Origin: CAVVYV01 sp963818205
GTDB taxonomy: Bacteria > Actinomycetota > Thermoleophilia > Solirubrobacterales > 70-9
Assembly (NCBI GenBank): GCA_963818205.1
Contig: CAWFRG010000008.1
Span: 17,579-81,578, forward strand
Reading direction: 5' to 3'
DNA length: 64,000 bases
In this document: piece by piece, positions 46,082 to 54,151 of the stretch
How positions within the stretch are numbered: the first letter of the stretch is position 1
Layout: every line of letters begins with the position of its first letter
The notes under the pieces: generated by a model
Told to the model about the DNA's origin: nothing
Database searches by the model: none
Seen by the model: the letters and a program-made list of their open reading frames with translations, nothing else
Made by a program: the position numbers and the translations under genes

Positions 46082-46765
46082 ATGTGCGGGCGCTTCACTC
46101 TCACCGATCCGGATCCGCGCTTGCTGCGCTTCCGCTTCGACCTCCGCGAGTCGGTTGAGATCGAGGCGGAGCCGCGCTTCAACATCGCGCCGACCGATCC
46201 CGTGCTCGCGTTACGCGTCGACCGGGAGACCGGCGAGCGCGAGGCGGGGCGGTTGCGCTGGGGGTTGATTCCGCACTACGCCGACCCCGACGACTTCGAC
46301 CGGTTGTTGATCAACGCGCGGGCCGAGACGGTGGCGGAGGCGCCGGCTTTCCGCGATGCCTTCGAGGGCGGCTTCCGCTGCCTGATCCCGGCCGATGGGT
46401 TCTACGAGTGGCGGGCGACGGAGACCGGCAAGCCGCCGGTATGGATCACCCGGCCGGGGCGCGAGCCCTTCGCCTTCGCCGGTCTCTGGGCGCGGGCGAA
46501 GCGGCCCAACGGCTCGTCGATCCATTCATGCACGATCGTCACCTGTCCGCCCGGGGAGCTGGTGGCGCCGATCCACGACCGGATGCCGGTGATCCTGGCG
46601 CCCGAGGCAGAGGCGGCCTGGCTGGATCGGGAGCGGAGCGGGGAGGAGGTCGCTCAGTTGCTCGTCCCGACCGACGACCTCGAGCTGACCGAGGTCTCCG
46701 ACGCGGTCAATGACGTCCGTCAGGACGGTCCGGCGCTGATCGAGCCCCCGCTCAGGCTTTTTTAG
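46082..46765 (+). CDS. SRAP-family protein (YedK/HMCES-like)
   Basis: A 227-residue SOS response-associated peptidase-family protein that crosslinks to abasic sites in single-stranded DNA. MCGRFTLTDP starts at ATG 46082 so that the catalytic Cys2 becomes N-terminal after Met removal. RFNIAPTDPVLALR holds the Asn, CLIPADGFYEWR the Glu, and VAPIHDRMPVIL the His. All key residues are present. It follows the tRNA by six bases. Confidence 0.93.
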   Translation: MCGRFTLTDPDPRLLRFRFDLRESVEIEAEPRFNIAPTDPVLALRVDRETGEREAGRLRWGLIPHYADPDDFDRLLINARAETVAEAPAFRDAFEGGFRCLIPADGFYEWRATETGKPPVWITRPGREPFAFAGLWARAKRPNGSSIHSCTIVTCPPGELVAPIHDRMPVILAPEAEAAWLDRERSGEEVAQLLVPTDDLELTEVSDAVNDVRQDGPALIEPPLRLF

Positions 46766-47360
46766 GCCGCCGGGGGCTCATGCGGCTGCTGCCGCCGGGG
46801 CGGCCGGTGGCGCGAGTGCCTGCGCGCCTGCTCGCCGGCGGCCGGGCGGGAATCGGTGCCGGCTCCGCCGGCCCCTCCCCGTCCGGAGGCAGCTCCTCGC
46901 CGATCGGGCGCTCCTCCTCGACGTGCCACTCCTGGTTGAAGGCGACCATCGACACCGCGATCAGGATCACCTGGACGGGGACCAGCAGCAGGGTGAGGAG
47001 GCCGAGCAGCTCCTCCGGCAGCGCCGGGCTGTCGAGGCCGTCCTTCGCCCGGCTGAACCAGGCCGGGGCGGCGATCCCGGCGAAGATCGCGAGGATGATC
47101 GCCAGCGCCGACACGACCGGAAGCACGCCGCGGTTCCAGCGGGCGACCAGGAAGGCGAACAGGAGGTAGAGGAGGATGTAGCCGACCGCGAAGATCTTGC
47201 CGCCCTCGAGGCGCTCCCAGCCGCCGACGGTGATCACGAGGGCGAGCCCGGCTGTGACCAGGAGCAGGAAGACGACGACCACGCGAGTGCTCCTCGCCTC
47301 GGGCTTCTCCCTGTTAGGCCGCCAGAGCTCGTATCCGGGACGGATCGCTCCCGCTTCCAT
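46752..47360 (-). CDS. Membrane protein, four to five segments
   Basis: A 202-residue protein: VVVVFLLLVTAGLALVITVG, IFAVGYILLYLLFAFLVARW, VVSALAIILAIFAGIAAPAW and LLTLLLVPVQVILIAVSMVA are membrane segments, with a basic Pro/Ala-rich cytosolic tail. Not recognised. Its 3' end overlaps the SRAP stop by 14 bases on the opposite strand. Start at 47360 (MEAGAIRPGYEL). Confidence 0.72.
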   Translation of the reverse strand: MEAGAIRPGYELWRPNREKPEARSTRVVVVFLLLVTAGLALVITVGGWERLEGGKIFAVGYILLYLLFAFLVARWNRGVLPVVSALAIILAIFAGIAAPAWFSRAKDGLDSPALPEELLGLLTLLLVPVQVILIAVSMVAFNQEWHVEEERPIGEELPPDGEGPAEPAPIPARPPASRRAGTRATGRPGGSSRMSPRRPKKA

Positions 47361-47407
47361 GGCGAGCAAGTCTATGGTCTGGGCGGGCCGTGCGCCAGAT
47401 CAAAGAG

Positions 47408-47492
47408 TGCGGGCGGAGGGATTCGAACCCCCAAGCTCTTTCGAGCACCGGCACCTAAAGCCGGCGTGTCTTCCTGATTCCACCACGCCCGC
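47408..47492 (-). tRNA. tRNA-Leu (TAG)
   Basis: On the minus strand: acceptor GCGGGCG/CGCCCGC, anticodon stem CCGGC/GCCGG with loop TTTAGGT (anticodon TAG), long variable arm TGCTCGAAAGAGCT, T-arm GGGGG-TTCGAAT-CCCTC, discriminator A. Confidence 0.93.
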
Positions 47493-47626
47493 GGGAGGTT
47501 GATTCTACGGCCGCCCGGTGCGCCTTTTTTTTGCGGATCCCGCGGACCTCGGCCTCTGACAGAATGCCGCGCAACCCACCGAGGAGGGTGGCCGGAGGGG
47601 GCCGGGGCCCGCACAGGAGGTCAAGG

Positions 47627-48046
47627 ATGACCTGGCAGGTTTCAGTCGGCGCAAAGACCGAGGAGCGGCCCATCTCCGTTTTCCTGGTCGATGACGTCCC
47701 TGAGCTGCGCGAGCTGATCCGCTTCGGGATCGAGGACGACCCGGGGTTCGAGGTCGTCGGCGAGGCAGGCGATGGGCGCAGCGCGCTCGAGGGGATCGCC
47801 GAGAAGCGCCCCGAGGCGGTTCTCCTCGATCTCTCCATGCCGGACATGGATGGCTTCGCGGCGATCGCTGAGATCCGCAGCCGCGCCCCCGAGATCGCGA
47901 TCGTGATCCTCTCCGGGTTCTCGGCCGATCGGATGAGCGAGTCGGCGCTCGAGCGCGGCGCCGATGGCTACGTCGAGAAGGGAACGCCGATCGAGGAGCT
48001 CCGCCGAACCACGCGCCGCGCGGTCTCCGCCCGCCGGGGCTGGTAG
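47627..48046 (+). CDS. Single-domain response regulator (receiver)
   Basis: A 139-residue CheY-like receiver: SVFLVDDVPELRELIRFGIE (DD pocket), EAVLLDLSMPDMDGFAAIAE (phospho-Asp in LLDLSMP), IVILSGFSADRM (Ser switch) and ADGYVEKGTPIEELRRTTRR (Lys). AGGAGG precedes ATG 47627. No output domain and no kinase nearby, so it is an orphan that may work by protein binding. It ends exactly where tRNA-Trp begins on the other strand. Confidence 0.88.
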   Translation: MTWQVSVGAKTEERPISVFLVDDVPELRELIRFGIEDDPGFEVVGEAGDGRSALEGIAEKRPEAVLLDLSMPDMDGFAAIAEIRSRAPEIAIVILSGFSADRMSESALERGADGYVEKGTPIEELRRTTRRAVSARRGW

Positions 48047-48119
48047 CGGGGCACCCAGGATTCGAACCTGGATTTCCGGCTTTGGAGGCCGGCTGGTTAG
48101 CCATTGACCACAGTGCCCC
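48047..48119 (-). tRNA. tRNA-Trp (CCA)
   Basis: On the minus strand: acceptor GGGGCAC/GTGCCCC, anticodon stem CCGGC/GCCGG with loop CTCCAAA (anticodon CCA), T-arm CCAGG-TTCGAAT-CCTGG, discriminator G. Confidence 0.92.
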
Positions 48120-48192
48120 GAGGAGCGGCAATCGTAGCCCTTGCCTACTTGGGAACTCCGCGTTCTGGCTCGCTCCGCTACGTCCGTCAGGG

Positions 48193-48969
48193 ATGGGAAC
48201 ATACGTTCGATCCATGCGAGGTCGAGCACATCCCAATGAGATCGTTCGCGCGGCTCTCGACATGTCGCGGTGCGGACTCAGCGACTACGAGATCGGGCGC
48301 CAATTGGGAATTCCGCGTGCGACCGTCCAGAACTGGCGTTCCGCCGGTCCACCGAGCCGGCGGCCTGCTCCACCCCTTCTGCGACCGCTCAATGAGGCCG
48401 CCTACAGCTATCTACTTGGCATGTATCTCGGAGACGGTTGGCTCAGCTGGCACGGACGAACTTATGGCTTGCATTTCAGCCTGGACGCCAGCTACCCGAG
48501 CATTGCCCGGGAATGCGAGCGCGCGATTGAGTCGTGCGTCGGGTCCCCTGCACACAGCCGCGACCGCAACGGCGGAAGTGTTTGCGTCGTCTACTGCTAC
48601 AGACGCGACTGGCCTCGGCTCATCCCCCAGCACGGGCCAGGGCTAAAGCACCAGCGGAAGATTGCGCTGCTGCCTTGGCAACTGGCAATTACCCATCAGT
48701 ACACCCGCGAGTTCATCCGAGGCCTGATCCACTCCGACGGCTCACGGTGCATCAACCGGTTCTCAGTGAAGCTCCCGAGCGGACGCGTCGGGCTTTATGA
48801 ATACCCGCGTTACTTCTTCACCAACTACTCAGCCGATATCCGCGGGATCTTCTGCGACCACTGCGACCTGCTTGGGATCCGCTGGACCCAGTCCAACCCT
48901 CGCAACATCTCGGTCTCCCACCGCGATAGCGTCGCAGTCCTTGACTCATTCGTCGGACCTAAGCGCTAG
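48193..48969 (+). CDS. HTH-LAGLIDADG protein (free-standing homing-endonuclease-like)
   Basis: About 258 residues. SDYEIGRQLGIPRATVQNWR (residues 29-48) is a helix-turn-helix. YLLGMYLGDGWLSW (D81) and FIRGLIHSDGSRCIN (D182) are two LAGLIDADG helices with the catalytic acidic residues. IRGIFCDHCDLLGIRWTQSN lies in the second half. This is the layout of monomeric LAGLIDADG nucleases fused to a DNA-binding helix, common as regulators or selfish genes in actinobacteria. No intron or intein surrounds it. GC content is lower than its neighbours. ATG 48214 is an alternative start. Confidence 0.82.
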   Translation: MGTYVRSMRGRAHPNEIVRAALDMSRCGLSDYEIGRQLGIPRATVQNWRSAGPPSRRPAPPLLRPLNEAAYSYLLGMYLGDGWLSWHGRTYGLHFSLDASYPSIARECERAIESCVGSPAHSRDRNGGSVCVVYCYRRDWPRLIPQHGPGLKHQRKIALLPWQLAITHQYTREFIRGLIHSDGSRCINRFSVKLPSGRVGLYEYPRYFFTNYSADIRGIFCDHCDLLGIRWTQSNPRNISVSHRDSVAVLDSFVGPKR

Positions 48970-48980
48970 GCGGGCGCGAC

Positions 48981-50609
48981 TTAGTTGACCGGCTTGCCGG
49001 TCTTTGCCCCCGGCTTGTGCTTCAGGGGCAACGGCTCGGGAGGGATGTCGGCGCGGCAGCTCGCGCCGGCGCAGGTGGCGAGCGAGACGAGCGCATTGAA
49101 GAGGTAGTTGCGCACCGGCTTGAACCGCCGGTCGGCCGCCAACGAGCGGAGCTGCGCCGGGTCGTAGAGCATGTCGTAGAGCTCGGTCTGCCCGTTGGCG
49201 TAGAGGACGTAGAGGTAGCGGTCGGTGCGGATTGCCTTGTAGGCGGGGGCGAAGTTCCCGTTGGCGGCGGATTTCAGCGATTTGATCGGGTCCTTCTCCT
49301 GGTCGAGGTTCTTGACTCCCTTCCTGCCGGCGAGCCTCGCCTTGGCGACGGCGGTGTGCGCGAGGCTCGCTGACGAGGCGGCGTCGGGCCCGGCATTGCC
49401 GCGACCGGGGCCGGTATCGGCCTCGAGCAGGATCGGGCGGGCCGAGCGCGCCGCCGGGTTCTGGGCGTAGGGAAGCAGGGAGCGGCCGTCGAGCGAGGGG
49501 TCGGGCGAGCCCGCGATCTCCAGGATCGTCTCCGGCAGGTCCGTAAGCGAGACGAGCTCATCGCTGACCGTGCCGGCGGGAATCCCCGGCCCCCGGATCA
49601 GCAGAGGGACCTTCGAGGAGGGGTCATACGGCAGGTACTTGCCGCCGACGATCCGGTGCTCGCCGCGGAAGAAGCCGTTGTCGGAGGCGAAGATGACGTA
49701 GGTGTCGTCGAGGATCCCCGCCTCGGTGAGCGAATCGAAGAGCCTCCGAACCGCCTCGTCGACCGAGAGCAGCTGCTCCACTCGCCGGAGCCGCTCGCTG
49801 GTGATCGTCCGCTTCAGGCCCTTGCCGAACCTTTTGCGGGCCTGCTTCTGCAGCCACCTTGGCTTGTCGGAGATGTTCTTCTCGTTGAAGCCCGGCACCT
49901 TCGGGAGGCCGGTGCCCGCGAGGGTGAATAGGTGGCGAGGAGCCGGCTCGAACGGGCCGTGGGGGGCGTTGAACCAGAGGTTCATCATGAACGGCTCCTG
50001 TGAGCCGTCGAGGCCGTCGATGAATTCCCTGGCCTTCTGCCCCAAGACGTCGGTCTGGTAGTCGCTCGGGCCGCCGCCGTAGAACTTCACCTCGGGGCCG
50101 TCGCTCGGCCCGGTCTTTTCGAGCAGGTTGTAGTTGAAGTAGACGGAGGGCTCGGAGACCTTCCCGTACCACTCGTCCCAGCCGTCCGGAACCGGTGCGG
50201 GGTCGGATGCGGTCGGCCCATAGCCGTTCATGTATTTGCCGATCTGGATGTTGTAGTAGCCGCTGTCCTTGGTCCAGACCGGCAGCGCGTCGGGCTCGTG
50301 GGGCTTGAAGTTCTCCCAGCCGCCAAACGGCGGGAGGTTGCCCCGGATGCCGTGGTTGTGCATGTACTGGCCGCTGAGCAGCGTCGCCCGCGACGGGCAG
50401 CAGAGCGGATAGGAGGCATATGCCCTCCGGAAGGTCGCCCCCTGGCTGCCGATCAGGGCCTGGGTATTCGGCATTACCGCCAGCTCGCCGGCTGTCTGAT
50501 CGTCAGTGAGGATGAAGATGACGTTCGTCGGCGAGGCGCCCTCGGCGTCCCGGGTCGCGAGCCCCAGGGTGAGGGCGCCGGCCAGGGCCAAGATTGCGAC
50601 CGACACCAC
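48981..50609 (-). CDS. Secreted sulfatase (type I)
   Basis: A 542-residue exported sulfatase. Signal peptide VSVAILALAGALTLGLATRD; VIFILTDDQTAGE metal site; C70-C-P-S-R (LCCPSRATLLSGQ) formylglycine motif; MNLWFNAPHGPFEPAPRHLF; YVIFASDNGFFRGEHRIVGG. The end has ATCAGASCRADIPPEPLPL, a Cys pair shared with the paralogue at 36.5 kb. The gene starts at GTG 50609. No sulfatase-modifying enzyme is in the window. Confidence 0.92.
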   Translation of the reverse strand: MVSVAILALAGALTLGLATRDAEGASPTNVIFILTDDQTAGELAVMPNTQALIGSQGATFRRAYASYPLCCPSRATLLSGQYMHNHGIRGNLPPFGGWENFKPHEPDALPVWTKDSGYYNIQIGKYMNGYGPTASDPAPVPDGWDEWYGKVSEPSVYFNYNLLEKTGPSDGPEVKFYGGGPSDYQTDVLGQKAREFIDGLDGSQEPFMMNLWFNAPHGPFEPAPRHLFTLAGTGLPKVPGFNEKNISDKPRWLQKQARKRFGKGLKRTITSERLRRVEQLLSVDEAVRRLFDSLTEAGILDDTYVIFASDNGFFRGEHRIVGGKYLPYDPSSKVPLLIRGPGIPAGTVSDELVSLTDLPETILEIAGSPDPSLDGRSLLPYAQNPAARSARPILLEADTGPGRGNAGPDAASSASLAHTAVAKARLAGRKGVKNLDQEKDPIKSLKSAANGNFAPAYKAIRTDRYLYVLYANGQTELYDMLYDPAQLRSLAADRRFKPVRNYLFNALVSLATCAGASCRADIPPEPLPLKHKPGAKTGKPVN

Positions 50610-50819
50610 CAGTGGACGGCGAGGCTCGGCTGATCGTTCTTTGAGTCGAAGGCGGGCTCATGCGAGTCGAGGGGGATTCATCGGCGGGTGAGGGCGCACG
50701 CCCTGCAGCTAGAACCACCCCCCAGGGGCGGAGTTTCGCCCTCAGAACAGCGAGGCGCGGAACCGTAGCGCCCTCCTCGGGCGGACGCGAACCATCCGGC
50801 CCATGCAGTCGGCCGAACC

Positions 50820-50825
50820 TATAAT
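50820..50825 (+). promoter_or_regulatory. -10 element of the tRNA-Gly/tRNA-Pro promoter
   Basis: A perfect TATAAT sits 10 bases before tRNA-Gly in an otherwise GC-rich 196-base gap, so it is the likely sigma-70 -10 box of both tRNAs. No clear TTGACA is seen 17 bases upstream. The rest of 50640-50835 holds nothing that I recognise. Confidence 0.6.
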
Positions 50826-50835
50826 CGGCCCCCGC

Positions 50836-50907
50836 GCGGGCGAGGTGTAATTGGTTGCATTGGAGCCTTCCAAGCTCCCGGAGCCGGTTCGAGTCCGGTC
50901 GCCCGCT
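50836..50907 (+). tRNA. tRNA-Gly (TCC)
   Basis: A 72-base tRNA: acceptor GCGGGCG/CGCCCGC, anticodon stem GGAGC/GCTCC with loop CTTCCAA (anticodon TCC), T-arm GCCGG-TTCGAGT-CCGGT, discriminator T. Confidence 0.93.
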
Positions 50908-50958
50908 TCGGCGTAGGATGAGCCGAGATAGCGGCTCCCCGGAGCCGCGCTGAACCCT

Positions 50959-51032
50959 CGGGGCGTGGCGCAGTCTGGTAGCGCATTCGGCTGGGGGCCG
51001 AGAGGTCGCTGGTTCAAATCCAGTCGCCCCGA
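50959..51032 (+). tRNA. tRNA-Pro (GGG), island attachment gene
   Basis: A 74-base tRNA: acceptor CGGGGCG/CGCCCCG, anticodon stem TTCGG/CCGAG with loop CTGGGGG (anticodon GGG), T-arm GCTGG-TTCAAAT-CCAGT, discriminator A. Its 3' end is repeated at 53345-53372, so it serves as an integration target. Confidence 0.95.
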
Positions 51033-51034
51033 TT
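51007..51034 (+). other. Left attachment site (attL) in tRNA-Pro
   Basis: A 28-base direct repeat covering the T-arm and acceptor end of tRNA-Pro (from CGCTGGTTCAAATCCAGTCG to GATT) is found again 2338 bases downstream. This is what a tRNA-targeting tyrosine recombinase leaves. Confidence 0.8.
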
Positions 51035-51408
51035 TTGTTCCTGGAAATCCGCGTCTTCTTGGCGTATCGAGAGGCGTTGATTGCGGCTGCAGCCGATCTA
51101 GGCTGTGGGTGCTCTCCAGGCACGAAACCCCCAGCCGAATTCGGGCGAGAACCTGTTCGAACATCCAATTTGCATCCTCGTCTGAGGCAGGTGCGGCCTG
51201 GATGCGTTGACGAGGGCCGCGGACATCGTCCAGTCGGAGATCCCGCCCCTGCTCGCAAGCGAAAGCGGAAGCCAACGACAGGGTCCATCGCGCCCCCAGC
51301 AGTGCCGCTCGCACGCGGAAGCGGAAGCTCGCCAGAGTTGAGGTGGCACGACTCCTGGCGGCCCTGGCACTGGCGGCCCGCGGGGCTGAGCGAGATACTG
51401 CGTGGGCG
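51035..51408. other. Gap without a recognisable gene
   Basis: These 374 bases just inside the left attachment site hold no convincing reading frame. Codon-position bias is absent and all frames are short or antisense-like. Confidence 0.5.
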
Positions 51409-51815
51409 ATGTCGAAGGAGAACGTCGGAGTTGTTCAAGCTGCCGCCGATGCGTTTGCTCGCGACGGGGTTGACGGGTGGCTCGAATACTTCACGGACGA
51501 TGTCGACTACCAGGCGGTTGAAGGTGCAATCGATGACCCTGGCCCGATTCATGGCAAGGACGCACTGCGCGCTTACATGGAGGACTGGGTCGAGAAGTTC
51601 GATGATGTGAGAGTCGAGCCGGTTGAGGTCATCGAGGGGAGGACACGGTGATCGTGGTCATGCGCGCCAGCGGACGTCCGAAGGGGACCAGCGCCGAGGC
51701 GGAGCTGACGCTGAGCTTCGCCGGCGTCAACACGATTCGCGACGGGAAGATCGCACGGGCCCGCGAGTACTGGACGCGAGAAGAGGCCCTCGAAGCCGCC
51801 GGGCTGTCGGAGTAG
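51409..51815 (+). CDS. SnoaL-like protein, frameshifted
   Basis: About 135 residues of the NTF2-like fold: ENVGVVQAAADAFARDGVDG, WLEYFTDDVDYQAVEGAIDD, DWVEKFDDVRVEPVEVIEG. The ATG frame stops at 51651. One base off near 51640 continues VIVVMRASGRPKGTSAEAEL, TLSFAGVNTIRDGKIARARE and YWTREEALEAAGLSE, the usual ending of this group. Function unknown. Only intact-looking gene besides DUF899 inside the 2.3-kb tRNA-flanked segment. Confidence 0.78.
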
Positions 51816-52083
51816 CCGCGCGGTCACGCCGCGACCTCGATCACCGGCAGAGCGAGTCCCTCCTGAAATTCTGTGAATGGGTGGGAGTGGTGGCACTCCG
51901 GCTTGAACTCTCGCTTTGCGCGATTAGGGGCACTGCAGCTGCTGAGTGCTGGGTTTCGCGCAAGGGAGGCACTCTGAGCGAGGCCCGTTCCGCTGCTCCT
52001 TCTCGTCCGTTCCGACCGTGTCGCGAGCCTCGACCGGGACGCCTGCTTCAAACGGAGAGCGAATCCGGCTTGGTCCTCGCTCT

Positions 52084-52821
52084 TCAGCCGGTCTCCCCGG
52101 CAGCGGCGTCCTGGTACTCGTCGTTGCGGCGCCACCAGGCCGGTCCGAACTCCAGGCCTTCCTCGTTACGACCGAGCGGCGCCATGTCGAGCATCCGGTA
52201 GGTCCCCATCAGCTGCTCGACACCGCGCGCGTAAGTCGAGTAGGTGTGGTGAACGACCCCATCCACGATCGCGAAGGCGCTCATCCCCTCCTTCTGCGGC
52301 TCGGGCTGGTCCCAGTGGCGGAAGTTGTATTCGGCACCGCTCCGCTGCTGCTCCTCGGTGAAGGCGGCTCCAAAGTCGTACTTGAACTCGCTGCCGAGGG
52401 ATGAGACCCAGGGGAACCGCCAGCCCATTCGCTCCTGGTACGGATGAAGCTCCTCGAGCGGCGCGATCGACTCGGCCACCAGGGTTACGTCGCGGCCGTT
52501 GAGGTGCGGGACCGCGCCGTCGAAGTGATCGGCGGCGAACGAGCAGCCGGTGCATCCCGGATTCTCCTCGTCGACCCGGAACCCGTAGCCGAACATGAGG
52601 TGGTAGACGAGAAGCTGCGAGCGGCCGTCGAACAGCTCGGCCAGGGTCTTCTGCCCCTCGTCCGTCTCAAAGACGTACTCCTTCTCGATCGGTACCCAGG
52701 GCAGCTCCTGGCGCCGGCGAGCGAGCTCGTCGCCCTGCCGCATGTGTTCCTTCTCGCGCTCGAGGAGCTCGCGGCGGGCGGCAAGCCACTCCTCTCGCTT
52801 CCCCACTTTGTGCTGCGTCAT
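52084..52821 (-). CDS. DUF899 thioredoxin-like protein
   Basis: A 245-residue protein of the DUF899 family: LPWVPIEKEYVFETDEGQKT, LLVYHLMFGYGFRVDEENPG, CTGCSFAADHFDG (CxxC-like with GC-S at the thioredoxin position), VTLVAESIAPLEELHPYQER and FNYRHW-type end (YNFRHWDQPEPQKEG). These proteins adopt a thioredoxin fold and are often found with ECF sigma genes; the broken sigma gene next door fits. Start at 52821. No enzyme activity is established. Confidence 0.85.
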   Translation of the reverse strand: MTQHKVGKREEWLAARRELLEREKEHMRQGDELARRRQELPWVPIEKEYVFETDEGQKTLAELFDGRSQLLVYHLMFGYGFRVDEENPGCTGCSFAADHFDGAVPHLNGRDVTLVAESIAPLEELHPYQERMGWRFPWVSSLGSEFKYDFGAAFTEEQQRSGAEYNFRHWDQPEPQKEGMSAFAIVDGVVHHTYSTYARGVEQLMGTYRMLDMAPLGRNEEGLEFGPAWWRRNDEYQDAAAGETG

Positions 52822-52923
52822 TGCCTGCCTCCTGTTCATTCGATCTCGATCGTCGTCGGTTGGGGTCCGTTTGCTTAGACACCACCGCGGGCCGGAACGA
52901 AATGCTATGCGAGGAATGCCGTC

Positions 52924-53182
52924 GTGGCCGAGCGAACGCTCTTCCGCGCCCGCGCGGGAGACGAGCAGGCGTCCGCGAGCTCATCGACCGTACCGGCGGA
53001 AGCTCCAGCTGCAACGAGGCGGTCTCGCTGGCGTTTGTGGCCGCCTCCAGCAGCGGCCGCCGCGACACCGGGCGGTGCTCGTGCTGCGCGACGTAGTCGG
53101 TTTCCGAGCGGCAGAGGTCGCGGAGATGCTCGAGACGAGCGACGCTGCGGTGAAGGGTGTCCTGCAGCGCGCCCGGACATAG
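52924..53182 (+). pseudogene. Remnant of an ECF sigma-70 factor
   Basis: Frames mix to give LFRARAGDEQA and ELIDRT (start of region 2), then a jump to LQQRPPRHRAVLVLRDVVGF, RAAEVAEMLETSDAAVKGVL and QRART (region 4 HTH). The middle 100 or more residues of a SigJ/ECF41-like factor are missing and the pieces lie in different frames, so it cannot work. Confidence 0.75.
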
Positions 53183-53326
53183 CCTGCCGGCGCGCACCCG
53201 TTGCCCGCGGCGCATCGCCGCGTCCAGGGCAAAGCAGCTGCGAAGCGCCGCGGAGTCGAGCTTTCGCTCCGGACGAAGAGGAGAAGTCGGCAAGACCTCG
53301 GCGGTCGCTCTCGCAATCGCGTGGCA

Positions 53327-53372
53327 CGGCTGGGGCCGAAAGGCCGCTGGTTCAAATCCAGTCGCCCCGATT
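53327..53372 (+). other. Right attachment site with partial tRNA-Pro copy
   Basis: The 28-base repeat (53345-53372) is preceded by further tRNA-like sequence (CGGCTGGGGCCGAAAGGC, one G short in the anticodon loop), so about 45 bases of the tRNA 3' half are present. It lacks the 5' half and is not a functional tRNA. Confidence 0.8.
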
Positions 53373-53373
53373 A

Positions 53374-53405
53374 AACAAAACCCCTGCTAACGCGGGGGTT
53401 TTGTT
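53374..53405 (+). terminator. Strong rho-independent-like terminator
   Basis: AACAAAACCCC (53374-53384) and GGGGTTTTGTT (53395-53405) form a perfect 11-bp stem with a ten-base loop directly after the tRNA fragment. The T-rich right arm fits an intrinsic terminator. It may have been the original terminator of the tRNA-Pro gene, moved away by the insertion. Confidence 0.8.
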
Positions 53406-53455
53406 GGCGGGGAGCGTGAGCACACGAGTTCACGCAGTACTCAAGGAGGGAGACC

Positions 53456-54151
53456 ATGCAGATCACCATCGACGCCGCAGGCAGGCGACGCTCGCCAGCG
53501 ACGAACCCGGAGTACCTTGCGGGTCGGCCCCGGAGGAACAAGGGCCGCCGCTATCCAGCTGACCCTCCCAGGGTCGAGGAGATCATGGCGGTTATGCGCC
53601 AGGCTGGAGACGCCCCTGTTGGCCTGCGCCTTCGGGGCCTGATCGTGGTGCTGTGGCGCGCCGGGCTTCGGATCTCGGAGGCGCTGGCCCTCGCCGAGCG
53701 CGACCTCGAGCCCGGTCGTGGGGCGATGCTGGTCCGCCGGGGGAAGGGCGGCCGTCGCCGCGAGGTGGGGATGGACGAGTGGGGCTGGCAGCAGCTTCGC
53801 CCCTGGCTCGGGCATCGAGTTGGGTTGCCACCTGGCCCCGTCTTCTGCGTACTTCGGGGACCGACGGCCGGGCAGCCCTGGTCGGCGCCCTCGGTCCGCA
53901 CCCAGTTCCGTCGCCTGGCGGTGAGGGCGGGGGTGCGGCGGCGGTTCGCGCCGCACCAGCTCCGTCACGCCCACGCCGTTGAGATGGCACGTGAGGGGGT
54001 GTCGCTTAACGTGATCCAACGCCAGCTCGGTCACGCCAATCTCGGGATCACCTCGGTCTACCTGGAGGGGATTGACGCCGGAGAGATCGTCGAGACCGTG
54101 CACGGCAGGCGCCCACCGCTGATCCCGGCGGTGACGGCGCTCGGACAGTAG
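53456..54151 (+). CDS. Tyrosine recombinase/integrase, catalytic domain only
   Basis: A 231-residue XerC/D-type recombinase. All active-site residues are present: R72 (WRAGLRISEALAL), K97 (RRGKGGRRREV), H167 and R170 (PHQLRHAHAVEM), H193 (RQLGHANLGIT) and nucleophile Y202 (SVYLEG). It lacks the SAM-like core-binding domain of about 90 residues that normally precedes the catalytic domain; only 45 residues lie before it. It sits 84 bases right of the duplicated tRNA-Pro end, as an island integrase would. AAGGAGGGAGACC precedes the ATG. Confidence 0.92.
   Translation: MQITIDAAGRRRSPATNPEYLAGRPRRNKGRRYPADPPRVEEIMAVMRQAGDAPVGLRLRGLIVVLWRAGLRISEALALAERDLEPGRGAMLVRRGKGGRRREVGMDEWGWQQLRPWLGHRVGLPPGPVFCVLRGPTAGQPWSAPSVRTQFRRLAVRAGVRRRFAPHQLRHAHAVEMAREGVSLNVIQRQLGHANLGITSVYLEGIDAGEIVETVHGRRPPLIPAVTALGQ

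Noticed and set aside
50503..51552. Minus-strand frame across the tRNA-Gly and tRNA-Pro genes
   Set aside because: It covers two clear tRNAs and has low-complexity antisense composition.
53327..53370. Second tRNA-Pro gene
   Set aside because: The 5' acceptor strand and D-arm are absent and the anticodon loop is one base short; it is an attachment-site duplicate.
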